Shown in pieces: positions 8,694-20,510 of a stretch of 32,550 nt of DNA. Under the pieces are notes generated by a model that saw only the letters and a list, made by a program, of their open reading frames with translations, was not told the DNA's origin and did not search any database. Numbering within the stretch: the stretch's first letter is position 1; each line of letters opens with the position of its first letter. The position numbers and the translations under genes are program-made. The stretch is from Stenotrophomonas sepilia (GTDB taxonomy: Bacteria > Pseudomonadota > Gammaproteobacteria > Xanthomonadales > Xanthomonadaceae). The DNA lies in the NCBI RefSeq assembly GCF_003244875.1, contig NZ_LXXZ01000031.1:1-32550 (forward strand), given 5' to 3'.

Positions 8694-9566
8694 TCAGGCC
8701 GCGTCGAGGCTGGCGCGACGGGTCTGGGCCTTGATCAGGCGGTCCATGGTGCGCAGCGAACGGTCGCCGAGGGCCAGGGCGGAATCGACCCAAACCTTGG
8801 TGATCTCCAGCAGTTCGTCGTAGCTGACCGGCTGGGCGATGGCGCGTGCGGCGTTCATCGCCAGATAGGACTGCGGTGTGCGCTGCTGCTGGCGGATCAG
8901 TTCTTCCACCGCCGCCCGGCCTTCGCCCTTCTTCACCAGCACGTCGACCACGCCCATCGCGTGCATCTCCTCGGCGCTGTAGACCCGGCCGTCGAGGATG
9001 ATCTTCTCGGCCAGGTGGGGGGACACGCGCCGGCACAGGAAGGAGTACGCACCCATGCCCGGGAACAGGCCGAACAGCACCTCCGGCAGGCCCAGTCCGC
9101 TGCCTTCCTCGGCGACGATGGTGTGGCAGGCCAGGGCCATTTCCAGCCCGCCGCCGAGGGCGTCACCCTGGATCAGCGCGATCGAACGGACGTCGCCGCC
9201 GAACCCGGTGTGCAGGTGGTGCACGCCCTCCACGCAGCGCTGGGCATAGTTCAGCAGGAGGTCGCGGTTGCCTTCGCGGATCAGGCGTGTGAACAGGTCC
9301 AGGTCGCCGCCCAGATTGTAGGCGACGGCATCGGAGGCCAGCACGAAATGCCGCAATGTTCCGCTGTGGCGTTCGGCAGGGCTGCGGGTGATGGCCGCCA
9401 TGTAGCTCCACATCTCGTCGAGCATGTCCTTGCGGCAGCAGGGGCGGATCCCGGTGGCGGCATCGGCGTGCATGAACAGCCAGTGGGCAGCGCCGCCGGC
9501 GCTGTCTTCGGTGCGGATGGTGGCGAACGGTGAGCCGCTTGAAGGCAGCTTTTCGATGGTACTCAT
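8694..9566 (-). CDS. rpfF: RpfF, DSF synthase (enoyl-CoA hydratase/crotonase family)
   Basis: Makes the diffusible signal factor, a cis-2-unsaturated fatty acid, from acyl-ACP; the family acts as both dehydratase and thioesterase. The crotonase core (about residues 70-210) has GDALGGGLEMALA and LGLPEVLFGLFPGMGA. Glu142 and Glu162 match the catalytic pair Glu141/Glu161 of Xanthomonas RpfF, one residue on. The length of 290 matches the Xanthomonas protein (289). The ATG at 9566 has GAGGAC upstream. It converges on rpfC, which binds and limits RpfF in Xanthomonas. rpfB lies 161 nt upstream with a hairpin between them, so rpfF may also have its own promoter. S. maltophilia strains are reported to carry two rpfF/rpfC allele types; which one this is cannot be settled here. 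Confidence 0.96.
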   Translation of the reverse strand: MSTIEKLPSSGSPFATIRTEDSAGGAAHWLFMHADAATGIRPCCRKDMLDEMWSYMAAITRSPAERHSGTLRHFVLASDAVAYNLGGDLDLFTRLIREGNRDLLLNYAQRCVEGVHHLHTGFGGDVRSIALIQGDALGGGLEMALACHTIVAEEGSGLGLPEVLFGLFPGMGAYSFLCRRVSPHLAEKIILDGRVYSAEEMHAMGVVDVLVKKGEGRAAVEELIRQQQRTPQSYLAMNAARAIAQPVSYDELLEITKVWVDSALALGDRSLRTMDRLIKAQTRRASLDAA

Positions 9567-9672
9567 GGAAGGGTCCTCGGCATGCGGCCCGCAGTGTCAG
9601 GTGGGTGGCCGGCGGGCCGAACGGTCCACACACGCGGCGATGCTACACCGCCCCAGGGGCGTCGCATGCGAA

Positions 9673-9702
9673 AGGGCCCGGGACGTTTCCGCCCCGGGCC
9701 CT
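9673..9702 (-). terminator. Hairpin between rpfB and rpfF
   Basis: A 10-bp GC-rich stem (AGGGCCCGGG 9673-9682 with 9693-9702) has a 10-nt loop. On the minus strand it is followed by only TTTCG. It starts 25 nt after the rpfB stop and may attenuate read-through into rpfF. Confidence 0.55.
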
Positions 9703-9727
9703 GCATCGTTCAAATTGCCGCAAACCC

Positions 9728-11404
9728 TTACTGGGCGGGCGTATCGCGGAGTTCGCGGCGGAGGATCTTGCCGACATTGGTCTTCGGCAGCTCCTTTCGG
9801 AATTCAACGATTTTGGGGTGCTTGTAGCCGGTCAGGTTGGCCCGGGCATGCTCCTTGACCATTTCGGCGGTCAGGTTCGGGTCCTTCTTCACGATGACCA
9901 CCTTGACCACTTCCCCGGACTTTTCGTCCGGCACGCCGACCGCGGCCACTTCCAGCACGCCCGGCATCATCGCGATCACGTCCTCGACTTCATTCGGGTA
10001 CACGTTGAAGCCGGACACCAGGATCATGTCCTTCTTGCGGTCGACGATGTAGAAGAAGCCGTGTTCGTCCATCTTCGCCATGTCGCCGGTATGCAGCCAG
10101 CCGTCGGCATCGATCGCCTTGGCGGTTTCCTCCGGGCGCTGCCAGTAGCCCTTCATCACCTGCGGGCCCTTGATGCAGAGCTCGCCGACCTCGCCCAGCG
10201 GCAGGATGGCGCTGTTGTCGTCCTTGATGCAGGCATCGGTGGACGGGATCGGCAAGCCGATCGAGCCGTTGTATTCGGTCAGGGTGAGCGGGTTGATGCA
10301 GGCCGCCGGCGAGGTCTCGGTCAGGCCATACGCCTCGACCAGGGTCACCCCGGTGACCTTCTTCCAACGCTCGGCCACGGCGCGTTGCACCGCCATGCCG
10401 CCGCCCAGGGTGACCTTCAGCGAGGAAAAGTCGACCGTGTCGAAGCCGGGGGTGTTGAGCAGGCCATTGAACAGCGTGTTGACGCCGGTGATGGCGGTGA
10501 AGCGCACCGACTTGAGCTCCTTGACGAAGCCCTTCATGTCACGCGGATTGGTGATCAGGTGGTTGCAGCCACCGAACTTCATGAAGACCAGCCCGTTCGC
10601 GGTCAGTGCGAAGATGTGGTACAGCGGCAGGGCGGTGATGATCCACTCCTTGCCCATCTCGATGCCCGACGCACTGATCCAGGCCGAGGCCTGCTGCATG
10701 TTGGCGATCAGGTTGCGGTTGGTCAGCATCGCGCCCTTGGCCACGCCGGTGGTGCCGCCGGTGTACTGCAGGAACGCAATGTCGTCGTGGTCGATCTCGA
10801 CCTGGGGCAGGCTGTGGCGGCTGCCGATCTTCAGCGCCTGGCGGAAGCGCACCGCGCCCTTGAGATGGTAGTTGGGCACCATCTTCTTGATGTACTTCAG
10901 CACGAAGTTGACGATCACGCCCTTGGCGCCAAGCAGGTCGCCCAGGCCGGTGGTGATCACGTGCTTGACCGGCGTATCGGCGATGACCTGCTCGACGGTG
11001 TCGCCGAAGTTGTCGACCACCACCAGTGCGGTCACGCCGGCATCGATCAGCTGGTGCTTGAGCTCGCGCGCGGTGTACAACGGATTGACATTGACCACGG
11101 TCAGGCCGGCGCGCAGCACGCCGAAGGTGGCCACCGGGTACTGCAGGCAGTTGGGCATCATCAGGGCGACGCGGTCACCCTTCTTGAGCTTGAGCTCTCC
11201 CAGCAGGTAGGCCGCGAACTGATTGACCAGCGCGTCGGTCTCGCCATAGGTGAGGACCTTGCCGAAGCTGGAGTAGGCGGGACGGTCGCGGAATTTCGCG
11301 ACGGAAGCGTCGAAGACCGAAGCTACCGAATGGAACTCGTTGACGTCGATCTCGGCGGGAACGCCTTTCGGATAGCTCTGCAGCCAGGGACGATCCAGAC
11401 TCAT
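9728..11404 (-). CDS. rpfB: RpfB, long-chain fatty acyl-CoA ligase
   Basis: A FadD-like ligase that activates free fatty acids to acyl-CoA through an acyl-adenylate. In Xanthomonas RpfB is linked to DSF turnover and to recycling the free fatty acids that RpfF releases. The AMP-binding core signature [18 protein letters not shown] is present. The C-terminal part has [28 protein letters not shown] and [18 protein letters not shown], the hinge and lid region. The length of 558 equals the FadD family norm (about 560). I chose the ATG at 11404, which has a strong GGAGGGGG site and begins [14 protein letters not shown]; the frame extends to 11470 without homology. It lies upstream of rpfF on the same strand, as in other rpf loci. 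Confidence 0.95.
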   Translation of the reverse strand: MSLDRPWLQSYPKGVPAEIDVNEFHSVASVFDASVAKFRDRPAYSSFGKVLTYGETDALVNQFAAYLLGELKLKKGDRVALMMPNCLQYPVATFGVLRAGLTVVNVNPLYTARELKHQLIDAGVTALVVVDNFGDTVEQVIADTPVKHVITTGLGDLLGAKGVIVNFVLKYIKKMVPNYHLKGAVRFRQALKIGSRHSLPQVEIDHDDIAFLQYTGGTTGVAKGAMLTNRNLIANMQQASAWISASGIEMGKEWIITALPLYHIFALTANGLVFMKFGGCNHLITNPRDMKGFVKELKSVRFTAITGVNTLFNGLLNTPGFDTVDFSSLKVTLGGGMAVQRAVAERWKKVTGVTLVEAYGLTETSPAACINPLTLTEYNGSIGLPIPSTDACIKDDNSAILPLGEVGELCIKGPQVMKGYWQRPEETAKAIDADGWLHTGDMAKMDEHGFFYIVDRKKDMILVSGFNVYPNEVEDVIAMMPGVLEVAAVGVPDEKSGEVVKVVIVKKDPNLTAEMVKEHARANLTGYKHPKIVEFRKELPKTNVGKILRRELRDTPAQ

Positions 11405-11500
11405 ATTCCCCCTCCAGGAATCGTGATGTATTAGGTTCCGGCCCTGAGCGTATCGACAACGGCCGGTCATTGCAGCATACCCCGCCGTAGGGAAAACGCG

Positions 11501-11523
11501 AAGAGGCCCCGAAGGGCCTCTTT
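11501..11523 (-). terminator. Terminator hairpin downstream of betA
   Basis: A 9-bp stem (AAGAGGCCC 11501-11509 with 11514-11522) has loop CGAA, which reads TTCG on the minus strand, an extra-stable tetraloop. Minus-strand downstream sequence is CGCGTTTTC. It lies between the betA stop and the rpfB start, so it would end the bet operon; the plus-strand tail is TTT. Confidence 0.6.
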
Positions 11524-11528
11524 GCTGG

Positions 11529-11551
11529 GTAGTGCCGGCCGCTGGCCGGCA
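11529..11551 (+). repeat. SMAG-type REP palindrome
   Basis: GTAG followed by TGCCGGCCGCTGGCCGGCA, which matches the GTAG-headed SMAG repeats of Stenotrophomonas. An inverted copy follows at 11579-11601, so the two can form a head-to-head dimer. An identical copy lies at 24379-24401. Confidence 0.9.
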
Positions 11552-11578
11552 TCTGTGCTCGATCGGGATTCCGGTTGG

Positions 11579-11601
11579 TGCCGGCCAGCGGCCGGCACTA
11601 C
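11579..11601 (-). repeat. SMAG-type REP palindrome, inverted partner
   Basis: The exact inverse partner of 11529-11551 except for the central loop, ending in CTAC on the plus strand. The spacer is 27 nt. It sits 25 nt beyond the betA stop. Confidence 0.9.
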
Positions 11602-11626
11602 CGTGGCGCCAACCGGGCCGCTTGCG

Positions 11627-13309
11627 TCAGCCCTGCTTGCGCACCGGTGCGCCGTTGGCCTTGTAGTACGGCGCAGTGCTGCGGGCCAGCGGGGTGCGGC
11701 CGCGGATCACGTCGGCCAGCTTCTCGGCCATCATGATGGTCGGCGCGTTGAGGTTGCCGGTCACCACCTGCGGCATGATCGAGGCATCGACGATGCGGAG
11801 GCCTTCCAGGCCGTGCACGCGACCCTGGCCATCGACCACCGCCATCGGGTCATCGGCATGGCCCATCTTGTTCGAGCACGACGGGTGGTAGGCGGTCTCG
11901 GCATGCTCGCGCACGAATGCATCGATCTGCGCGTCGGTCTGCAGTGCACTGCCCGGCGAGATCTCGCGGCCGCTGTACGGGGCCAGCGCCGGCTGCGCGA
12001 AGATCTCGCGGGTGATGCGGATCGCCGCGCGGAATTCGCGCCAGTCCTGCTCGTGCGACATGTAGTTGAACAGGATGCTCGGATGTTCGCGCGGGTCCTT
12101 CGAGCGCACATGGATGCGGCCACGGCTGGGCGAGCGCATCGAGCCGACGTGCATCTGGAAGCTGTGCGCCTTGATCGGGTTGGAGCCGTTGTAGTTGATC
12201 GCCACCGGCAGGAAGTGGTACTGCAGGTTCGGCCAGTCGAACTCGGCGTCGCTGCGGATGAAGCCACCGGCCTCGAACTGGTTGCTGGCGCCGATGCCGG
12301 TGCCCAGGAACAGCCACTCGGCACCGATCGCCGGCTGGTTGTACAGCTTCAGCGCCGGCGCCAGCGACACCGGCTTCTTGCATTCGTACTGCAGGTACAT
12401 CTCAAGGTGATCCTGCAGGTTGGCGCCGACGCCCGGCAGGTGGTGCACCAGGTCGATGTCGAGGCTGCGCAGCAGGTCGGCCGGGCCGACGCCCGAGCGC
12501 TGCAGGATCTGCGGCGAGGCGATGGCGCCGCCGCACAGCAGCACCTCGCGGCGGGCGGTGGCACGCTGCGGCTGGTCGTGGTGCAGCCACTGCACGCCCA
12601 CCGCGCGCTTGCCCGAGAAGAGGATGCGGTCGGTCAGCGCGTGGGTGACGATGGTCAGGTTCGGGCGTGGCTTGGCCAGGTCCAGGTAGCCGCGGGCGGT
12701 GCTGGAACGACGGCCGTTCGGGGTCACCGTGCGGTCCATCGGGCCGAAGCCTTCCTGCTGGTAGCCGTTGAGGTCGTCGGTGCGCGGGTAGCCGGCCTGC
12801 ACGCCGGCTTCGACCATCGCAGCGAACAGTTCGTTGTTGCCGGCCTTCGGCGTGGTCACGCGCAGCGGGCCGTCACCGCCGTGGTAGTCATTAGGGCCGA
12901 TGTCGCGGGTTTCGGCCTTGCGGAAGTAGGGCAGGCAGTCCAGGTAGGTCCAGTCTTCCAGGCCCGGCATGCTGGCCCAGTTGTCGTAGTCCATCGCGTT
13001 GCCGCGGATGTAGCACATGCCGTTGATCAGCGACGAGCCACCCAGGCCCTTGCCGCGGCCGCAGTCCATGCGGCGGTTGTTCATGAAGGGCTCCGGATCG
13101 GTCTTGTACGCCCAGTTGTAGCGCTTGCCCTGCAGCGGGAAGGCCAGCGCCGCCGGCATCTGGGTACGGAAGTCGAGCCGGTAGTCCGGGCCACCGGCTT
13201 CCAGCAGCAGCACGCTGACATCGGCATCCTCGGTGAGGCGGGTCGCCAGCACGTTGCCGGCTGAACCGGCGCCGATGATGATGTAGTCGTACTCGTTATG
13301 GGTGCTCAT
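11627..13309 (-). CDS. betA: Choline dehydrogenase (GMC oxidoreductase)
   Basis: An FAD-dependent enzyme that oxidises choline to betaine aldehyde, the first step of glycine betaine synthesis, usually membrane-associated. The N-terminal dinucleotide fold [15 protein letters not shown] (about residues 11-25) is followed by LLEAGG and the GMC signature around [15 protein letters not shown]. His475 in [12 protein letters not shown] is the expected active-site base. The C-terminal [16 protein letters not shown] block is typical. The length of 560 is close to E. coli BetA (556). The ATG at 13309 has AGGAGA upstream. It is the last gene of betI-betB-betA, 101 nt after betB, and is followed by a hairpin and a SMAG pair. 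BetI control is expected from the operon position. Confidence 0.96.
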   Translation of the reverse strand: MSTHNEYDYIIIGAGSAGNVLATRLTEDADVSVLLLEAGGPDYRLDFRTQMPAALAFPLQGKRYNWAYKTDPEPFMNNRRMDCGRGKGLGGSSLINGMCYIRGNAMDYDNWASMPGLEDWTYLDCLPYFRKAETRDIGPNDYHGGDGPLRVTTPKAGNNELFAAMVEAGVQAGYPRTDDLNGYQQEGFGPMDRTVTPNGRRSSTARGYLDLAKPRPNLTIVTHALTDRILFSGKRAVGVQWLHHDQPQRATARREVLLCGGAIASPQILQRSGVGPADLLRSLDIDLVHHLPGVGANLQDHLEMYLQYECKKPVSLAPALKLYNQPAIGAEWLFLGTGIGASNQFEAGGFIRSDAEFDWPNLQYHFLPVAINYNGSNPIKAHSFQMHVGSMRSPSRGRIHVRSKDPREHPSILFNYMSHEQDWREFRAAIRITREIFAQPALAPYSGREISPGSALQTDAQIDAFVREHAETAYHPSCSNKMGHADDPMAVVDGQGRVHGLEGLRIVDASIMPQVVTGNLNAPTIMMAEKLADVIRGRTPLARSTAPYYKANGAPVRKQG

Positions 13310-13410
13310 GGGTGTCTCCTGCAGGCCGGGGCGCGCTGCATGCAGGCGTCCCGGTGGAATGTCGGATCGGCGCGGAGGCCGGACGATGGGGCGTGCTCGG
13401 GGCGCGCCGG

Positions 13411-14883
13411 TCAGAACACGCTGGCGTAGTCGCCCAGCTCGACCTGCACCGACTTGATGCGGGTGTAGTGGCCGAGGGTGGAGATACCGTTCTCGCGGCC
13501 GACGCCGGATTCCTTGTAGCCACCGACCGGCATTTCGGCCGGCGATTCACCCCAGGTGTTGATCCAGCAGATGCCGGCTTCCAGGCGATGGATGATGCGG
13601 TGGGCGCGGCTGATGTCCTTGCTGACCACGCCGGCGGCGAGGCCGAAGGTGGTGTCGTTGGCACGACGTACCACTTCGTCTTCGTCGTCATAGGCGAGGA
13701 TGCTCATCACCGGCCCGAAGATCTCTTCCTTGACGATGGTCATGTCATCGCGGCAGTCGGAGAACACGGTCGGCAGCACGTAGGCGCCGTTGGCCAGCGC
13801 GCCTTCGGTGGCACGGCCGCCGCCGGTCAGCAGGCGGGCACCTTCGGCCTTGCCACTCTCGATGTAGCGCAGCACGTTTTCCATGTGCGGGAAGCTGGTC
13901 AGCGGGCCGAAGTTGGTCTCGGCGGCCATCGGGTCGCCGATGCGGATGCGCTTGACGCGCTCGACGACGGCCGCCTCGAATGCGGCCAGCATGCTGCGCG
14001 GCACGAACACGCGGGTGCCGTTGGTGCAGACCTGGCCGGAGCTGAAGAAGTTGGCCATCACCGCAATGTCGGCGGCGCGGTCCAGGTCGGCGTCGTCGCA
14101 GATCACCAGCGGCGACTTGCCGCCCAGTTCCATGGTCACTTCCTTCAGCGACGAGGACGCCGCGCTGGCCATGACCTTCTTGCCAGTGGCGACGCCACCG
14201 GTGAAGGAGATCTTTTCGATCACCGGGTGCTCGGTCAGCCACTGGCCGATCTCGCGGCCCGGGCCCTGCACGACGTTGAACACGCCGGCCGGCACGCCGG
14301 CTTCGGTGTAGATTTCGGCCAGCCGGATCGCGGTCAGCGGGGTCACTTCGGACGGCTTGAACACCATCGCGTTGCCCGCGGCCAGCGCCGGTGCCGACTT
14401 CCACATGGCGATCTGGATGGGGTAGTTCCAGGCACCGATGCCGGCGACCACGCCCAGCGGCTCGCGACGGGTGTAGAAGAAGCTCGATTCGCGCAGCGGC
14501 AACTGGATGCCTTCGATGGCGGTGGCCAGGCCGGCGTAGTACTCGACCACGTCGGCACCGGTGACGATGTCCACGGTGGTGGTCTCGGCCAGCGCCTTGC
14601 CGGTGTCCAGGGTTTCCAGGTGGGCCAGTTCGTCGTTGCGCTCGCGCAGGAGCTCGACGGCGCGGCGCAGGATGCGCGAGCGCTCCATGGCGGTCATCGC
14701 GGCCCACACCTTCTGGCCTTCGGCTGCGCTCTGCACGGCGCGTTCGACGTCGGCCTGGCTGGCGACCTGCACCTCGGCGATCACCTCGCCGGTGGCCGGG
14801 TTGATGGTCTTGAAGGTCTTGCCGCTGGTGGCATCGACGCGCTGGCCGTGGATGTAGAGCTGTTGGACGGGCAGGGTGGACAT
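13411..14883 (-). CDS. betB: Betaine aldehyde dehydrogenase
   Basis: Oxidises betaine aldehyde to glycine betaine with NAD(P)+, the second step of the osmoprotectant pathway. The 490-residue length equals E. coli BetB. Cys286 in [10 protein letters not shown] is the catalytic cysteine, at the same number as in E. coli. MELGGKSP carries the general base glutamate, and [26 protein letters not shown] is the cofactor-binding part. The ATG at 14883 follows AAGGAGT; the frame runs upstream into betI but without homology. It lies 38 nt after betI and 101 nt before betA on the minus strand, in one operon. Confidence 0.97.
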   Translation of the reverse strand: MSTLPVQQLYIHGQRVDATSGKTFKTINPATGEVIAEVQVASQADVERAVQSAAEGQKVWAAMTAMERSRILRRAVELLRERNDELAHLETLDTGKALAETTTVDIVTGADVVEYYAGLATAIEGIQLPLRESSFFYTRREPLGVVAGIGAWNYPIQIAMWKSAPALAAGNAMVFKPSEVTPLTAIRLAEIYTEAGVPAGVFNVVQGPGREIGQWLTEHPVIEKISFTGGVATGKKVMASAASSSLKEVTMELGGKSPLVICDDADLDRAADIAVMANFFSSGQVCTNGTRVFVPRSMLAAFEAAVVERVKRIRIGDPMAAETNFGPLTSFPHMENVLRYIESGKAEGARLLTGGGRATEGALANGAYVLPTVFSDCRDDMTIVKEEIFGPVMSILAYDDEDEVVRRANDTTFGLAAGVVSKDISRAHRIIHRLEAGICWINTWGESPAEMPVGGYKESGVGRENGISTLGHYTRIKSVQVELGDYASVF

Positions 14884-14921
14884 GGGGCGTACTCCTTGGA
14901 AGGGGGCGGGTGCTGAAGCGC

Positions 14922-15512
14922 TTATAGCGCGGCAGCCTGCAACTGGAAGTCGATGTAGCCGTAAGCGATGCGCCGGGACTTCTCGGCGTTGAACTGGCCG
15001 CCGACCAGGCTGCCGCGCAGCCATAGGCCATCAATCATCGCGGCCAGGCCGCGGGCGGCCAGGCGGGCCTGCGGATGGGGCAGCAGGCGGTTGAACTGGT
15101 GGCACAGGTTGGAGAACAGGCGCTGGTCGTTGGCGCGCTGCAGCCGGGCCAGTTCCGGCTGGTGCATGCTGGCGGCCCAGAAGGTGAGCCAGACGCGCAT
15201 CGCGGTGCCGTTGATCTGGCTGTCGTCGAAGTTGCCATCGACGATGGCGCGCAGCTGCTCGCGCGGGTTGTCGCTGGCGTCGGCGCGGTAGCGGGCGACG
15301 GCGTCCTTCAGTTCGCGCAGGATCTGCCGCATTGCAGCATTGAGCAGGCCGTCCTTGTCGCCGAAGTAGTGGGCGACGATGCCGCTGGACAACCCCGCCT
15401 TCTTCGCGATGGTGGCGACGGTGGCATCGGCCATGCCGATCTCGTCGATGGTCTGGAAAGTGGCCCGGATCAGCTGTTCGCGCCGTACCGGTTCCACGCC
15501 TTTCTTCGGCAT
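14922..15512 (-). CDS. betI: BetI, TetR-family choline-responsive repressor
   Basis: A 196-residue TetR-type repressor; BetI of E. coli (195 residues) represses the bet genes until choline is present. The N-terminal helix-turn-helix lies at about residues 25-50 ([25 protein letters not shown]). The C-terminal ligand domain contains [20 protein letters not shown] and DGLWLRG, both typical of BetI. I chose the ATG at 15512, preceded by GGAGAG; a longer in-frame start at 15584 would place the coding region across the operator palindrome and is unlikely. It is first in betIBA and diverges from the transporter gene, with a perfect palindrome 53 nt upstream. Confidence 0.95.
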   Translation of the reverse strand: MPKKGVEPVRREQLIRATFQTIDEIGMADATVATIAKKAGLSSGIVAHYFGDKDGLLNAAMRQILRELKDAVARYRADASDNPREQLRAIVDGNFDDSQINGTAMRVWLTFWAASMHQPELARLQRANDQRLFSNLCHQFNRLLPHPQARLAARGLAAMIDGLWLRGSLVGGQFNAEKSRRIAYGYIDFQLQAAAL

Positions 15513-15564
15513 TGTCTCTCCACGGTTTGCGACCCGAAGGATCGGGCTGCCCGCCATTATGCTT

Positions 15565-15592
15565 TTTATTGATTGAACGTTCAATCAATAAA
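15565..15592. promoter_or_regulatory. Probable BetI operator (28-bp perfect palindrome)
   Basis: A perfect 28-bp palindrome, 14 bp each side of the centre at 15578/15579, with the core ATTGAACGTTCAAT. It sits between divergent betI and the BCCT transporter, where BetI of other proteobacteria binds a similar ATTGAACGTTCAAT-like site. One operator could therefore repress both directions. No promoter boxes were assigned with confidence. Confidence 0.85.
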
Positions 15593-15682
15593 CCCTAGGA
15601 TGCGCTCGCGCCCCACGCCATGGGCCCGGTTTACCGGTCCGGCCCCGCCCATGTGCTCCCTCGGACTTGATGAGACGACCCC

Positions 15683-17233
15683 ATGTCTTCCCTGGCTCAT
15701 CCCAAGCGTTCGCCCCTGCGCTTGAACCGTTTTGTCTTCCTCAGCTCCTCGGTGTCGATCGGCATCCTCGGGCTGCTCACCGTTCTCTATCCCGAAGGCA
15801 GCGAGCACTGGCTGCAATGGGCGCAGGCCGAGGTCTCGGCCGCGTTCGGCTGGTGGTACATGCTGCTGATCGTGCTGTGCCTGGGCTTCGTGTTGTGGCT
15901 GGCGTTCTCGCCGTACGGCCGCATCCGCCTGGGCCACAACGAGGAATCACCGGCCTTCGGCTACGTGGCCTGGGTCTCGATGCTGTTCTCGGCCGGCATC
16001 GGCATCGCGCTGCTGTACTACGGCGCCTACGAGCCGCTGGATCATTTCCTCAATCCGCCCGGGCAGCCCGGCGGCACCGTGGCCGCCGGCCGCGAGGCGA
16101 TGGTGCTGACCTTCCTGCACTGGGGCCTGCATGGCTGGGCGCTGTATGCGCTGGTCGGCGTGGCACTGGGCTATTTCGCCTATCGCCGGGACCTGCCGCT
16201 GGCGCTGCGCTCTGCGTTGTACCCGGTCTTCGGTGAGCGCATTCATGGCCGCATCGGCGACATGGTCGATGGCTTCGGCATCCTGGCCACGCTGATCTCG
16301 ATGGTGACCAACCTCGGCATCGGCGCGCTGGTGGTGCAGTCCGGCCTGGTCTACCTGTTCCACATCCCGGATACGCCGCAGGTGCTGGTGGCGATCGTGC
16401 TGGTGATGATGGTGGTGGCCACCATCGGCGTGGTCGCCGGCGTGGAAAAAGGCATTGCCTGGCTGTCCAACCTCAACGTGCGCCTGCTGTGCGGCCTGCT
16501 GCTGTTCGTGCTGGTCACCGGCCCGACCCTGCACCTGTTCGACGGCCTGATCCAGAACACCGGCGACTACCTCGGCGCGTTCGTGCGCAAGAGCTTCGAC
16601 ATGTACCTCAACGACCCCAAGGGTCGCGAGTGGATGGGGTCGTGGACGCTGTTCTACTGGGCGTGGTGGATCGCCTGGGCGCCGTTCGTCGGCCTTTTCG
16701 TGGCGCGCATCTCGCGCGGCCGCACCATCCGCGAAGTGATCTTGGGCGTGTTGCTGATCCCGCTCGGCTTCACCCTGGCCTGGCTGTCGATCTTCGGCAA
16801 CACCGCCATCGACCTGGTGCTCAACCATGGCCAGGCGATCCTGGGTGACGTGGCCCAGCACGATGCAGCGATGACCTTGTTCAAGCTGCTGGAATACCTG
16901 CCTGCGGCGCCGTACGTGGCCGGTGCTGCGGTGGTGATCGGCTTCGTGCTGTTCCTGACCCCGGTCGACTCGGGCACGCTGATGATCGCCAACCTGTGCA
17001 CGCGTCGCGTTGACGATGGCGTGGAAGATGGCCATGACGCGCCGATCTGGCTGCGCGTGTTCTGGGCCGCCGGCATCACTGTGGCCAGCGTCGGCCTACT
17101 GCTGGCTGGCAATTTCAGCGCGATGCAGACCGCGGTGGTGCTGTGCGGCCTGCCGTTCTCGTTCACCCTGGCGTTCTACATGTGGGGCCTGTTGAAGGCC
17201 CTGCGCACCGACCCGGATGCGCCGCGCCGGTGA
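15683..17233 (+). CDS. betT: BCCT-family choline/betaine transporter
   Basis: A 516-residue secondary transporter of the betaine-carnitine-choline family with about twelve membrane segments. The family motif FSAGIGIALLYYGAYEPLDHF (about 97-118) forms the central helix. The tryptophan-rich signature around WTLFYWAWWIAWAPFVGLFVAR (about 320-341) is followed by ISRGRTIREVI. The protein stops just after the last helix, so the long cytoplasmic C-terminal tail of E. coli BetT (about 677 residues) is missing; transport may be less osmotically controlled, which is inference. It diverges from betIBA across the palindromic operator, so choline is the likely substrate. The ATG at 15683 has only a weak ribosome site, and other starts are not excluded. 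Confidence 0.92.
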   Translation: MSSLAHPKRSPLRLNRFVFLSSSVSIGILGLLTVLYPEGSEHWLQWAQAEVSAAFGWWYMLLIVLCLGFVLWLAFSPYGRIRLGHNEESPAFGYVAWVSMLFSAGIGIALLYYGAYEPLDHFLNPPGQPGGTVAAGREAMVLTFLHWGLHGWALYALVGVALGYFAYRRDLPLALRSALYPVFGERIHGRIGDMVDGFGILATLISMVTNLGIGALVVQSGLVYLFHIPDTPQVLVAIVLVMMVVATIGVVAGVEKGIAWLSNLNVRLLCGLLLFVLVTGPTLHLFDGLIQNTGDYLGAFVRKSFDMYLNDPKGREWMGSWTLFYWAWWIAWAPFVGLFVARISRGRTIREVILGVLLIPLGFTLAWLSIFGNTAIDLVLNHGQAILGDVAQHDAAMTLFKLLEYLPAAPYVAGAAVVIGFVLFLTPVDSGTLMIANLCTRRVDDGVEDGHDAPIWLRVFWAAGITVASVGLLLAGNFSAMQTAVVLCGLPFSFTLAFYMWGLLKALRTDPDAPRR

Positions 17234-17241
17234 TCGCTTCT

Positions 17242-17306
17242 GTAGAGCCGAGCCCATGCTCGGCTGCTGTTGGCGCAGAAGCAGCCGAGCGCAGGCTCGG
17301 CTCTAC
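17242..17306. repeat. Inverted pair of SMAG-like palindromes (AGCCGAGC type)
   Basis: Two GTAG-headed hairpins face each other: GTAG plus AGCCGAGC-CCAT-GCTCGGCT (17242-17265) and the inverse AGCCGAGC-GCAG-GCTCGGCT plus CTAC (17283-17306). The pair starts 9 nt after the transporter stop. It is a different sequence type from the TGCCGGCC copies, but has the same GTAG head. A single copy lies at 26955-26978. Confidence 0.85.
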
Positions 17307-17323
17307 AAGGGCATCGCAAACGC

Positions 17324-17355
17324 AAAGGGCCGGATCCGCAAGGATCCGGCCCTTT
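17324..17355. terminator. Terminator hairpin between the transporter and acnA
   Basis: A 14-bp perfect stem (AAAGGGCCGGATCC 17324-17337 with 17342-17355) is closed by a GCAA tetraloop. Short T tracts stand at either 3' side. It lies between converging genes and may serve both. Confidence 0.8.
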
Positions 17356-17379
17356 CCTCAATCGGGCGCAGCCGCGCCG

Positions 17380-20133
<2,754 letters not shown>

Positions 20134-20510
20134 GCGGGTTAACTCCTTCTTGCGGATGGCTTGCAGTGGCCCGCGCATGGGCAGGCCTGCTTGCGGTGGC
20201 CGGCAGTCCGTGCCGCCGGGCAGAAGGCCAGTATCGCCGATGCCGTCGGGGCCGCAGAACTGCGGGCTCAGAACGCAAGGTTATAAATTCGTATGTAGTT
20301 TTCGTGTCATGGCGCCGCCGGACTTAGTGCGGGCTGACAGGCTCGAGGCAGTGCCGTATGGCGCCGGGGGACAGGTGGAGGGCAGCATGGGGGGGGCTGC
20401 AGGCGCTGGGGGCGGAGCCGTGCTGAGCGATGGTCATCGTGGCGGTCGAGGCGTTCTTGACCGGGCACGGGGGGCGCGCCGCCGACGGGCAGCGCGCCAG
20501 TCAGTGGCGA
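20134..20510. other. Non-coding gap between acnA and the BamE-like gene
   Basis: These 377 nt hold the acnA ribosome site and, at about 20280-20310, an AT-rich stretch with a TATAAC-like box on the minus strand that could be part of the acnA promoter, without a convincing -35. Open frames here lack homology or ribosome sites. I see nothing else in it. Confidence 0.5.

Noticed and set aside
9530..11434. 634-codon open frame on the plus strand opposite rpfB
   Set aside because: Composition is that of an antisense shadow (repeated Gly, Val, Asp, His); rpfB on the other strand is complete.
15513..15584. Longer BetI start at 15584
   Set aside because: It would read through the operator palindrome; the ATG at 15512 has GGAGAG and gives the family length.
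11627..17233. Horizontal acquisition of the bet cluster between rpfB and acnA
   Set aside because: Codon use and GC look like those of neighbours, and no mobile genes, att sites or direct repeats flank it beyond ordinary SMAG copies.
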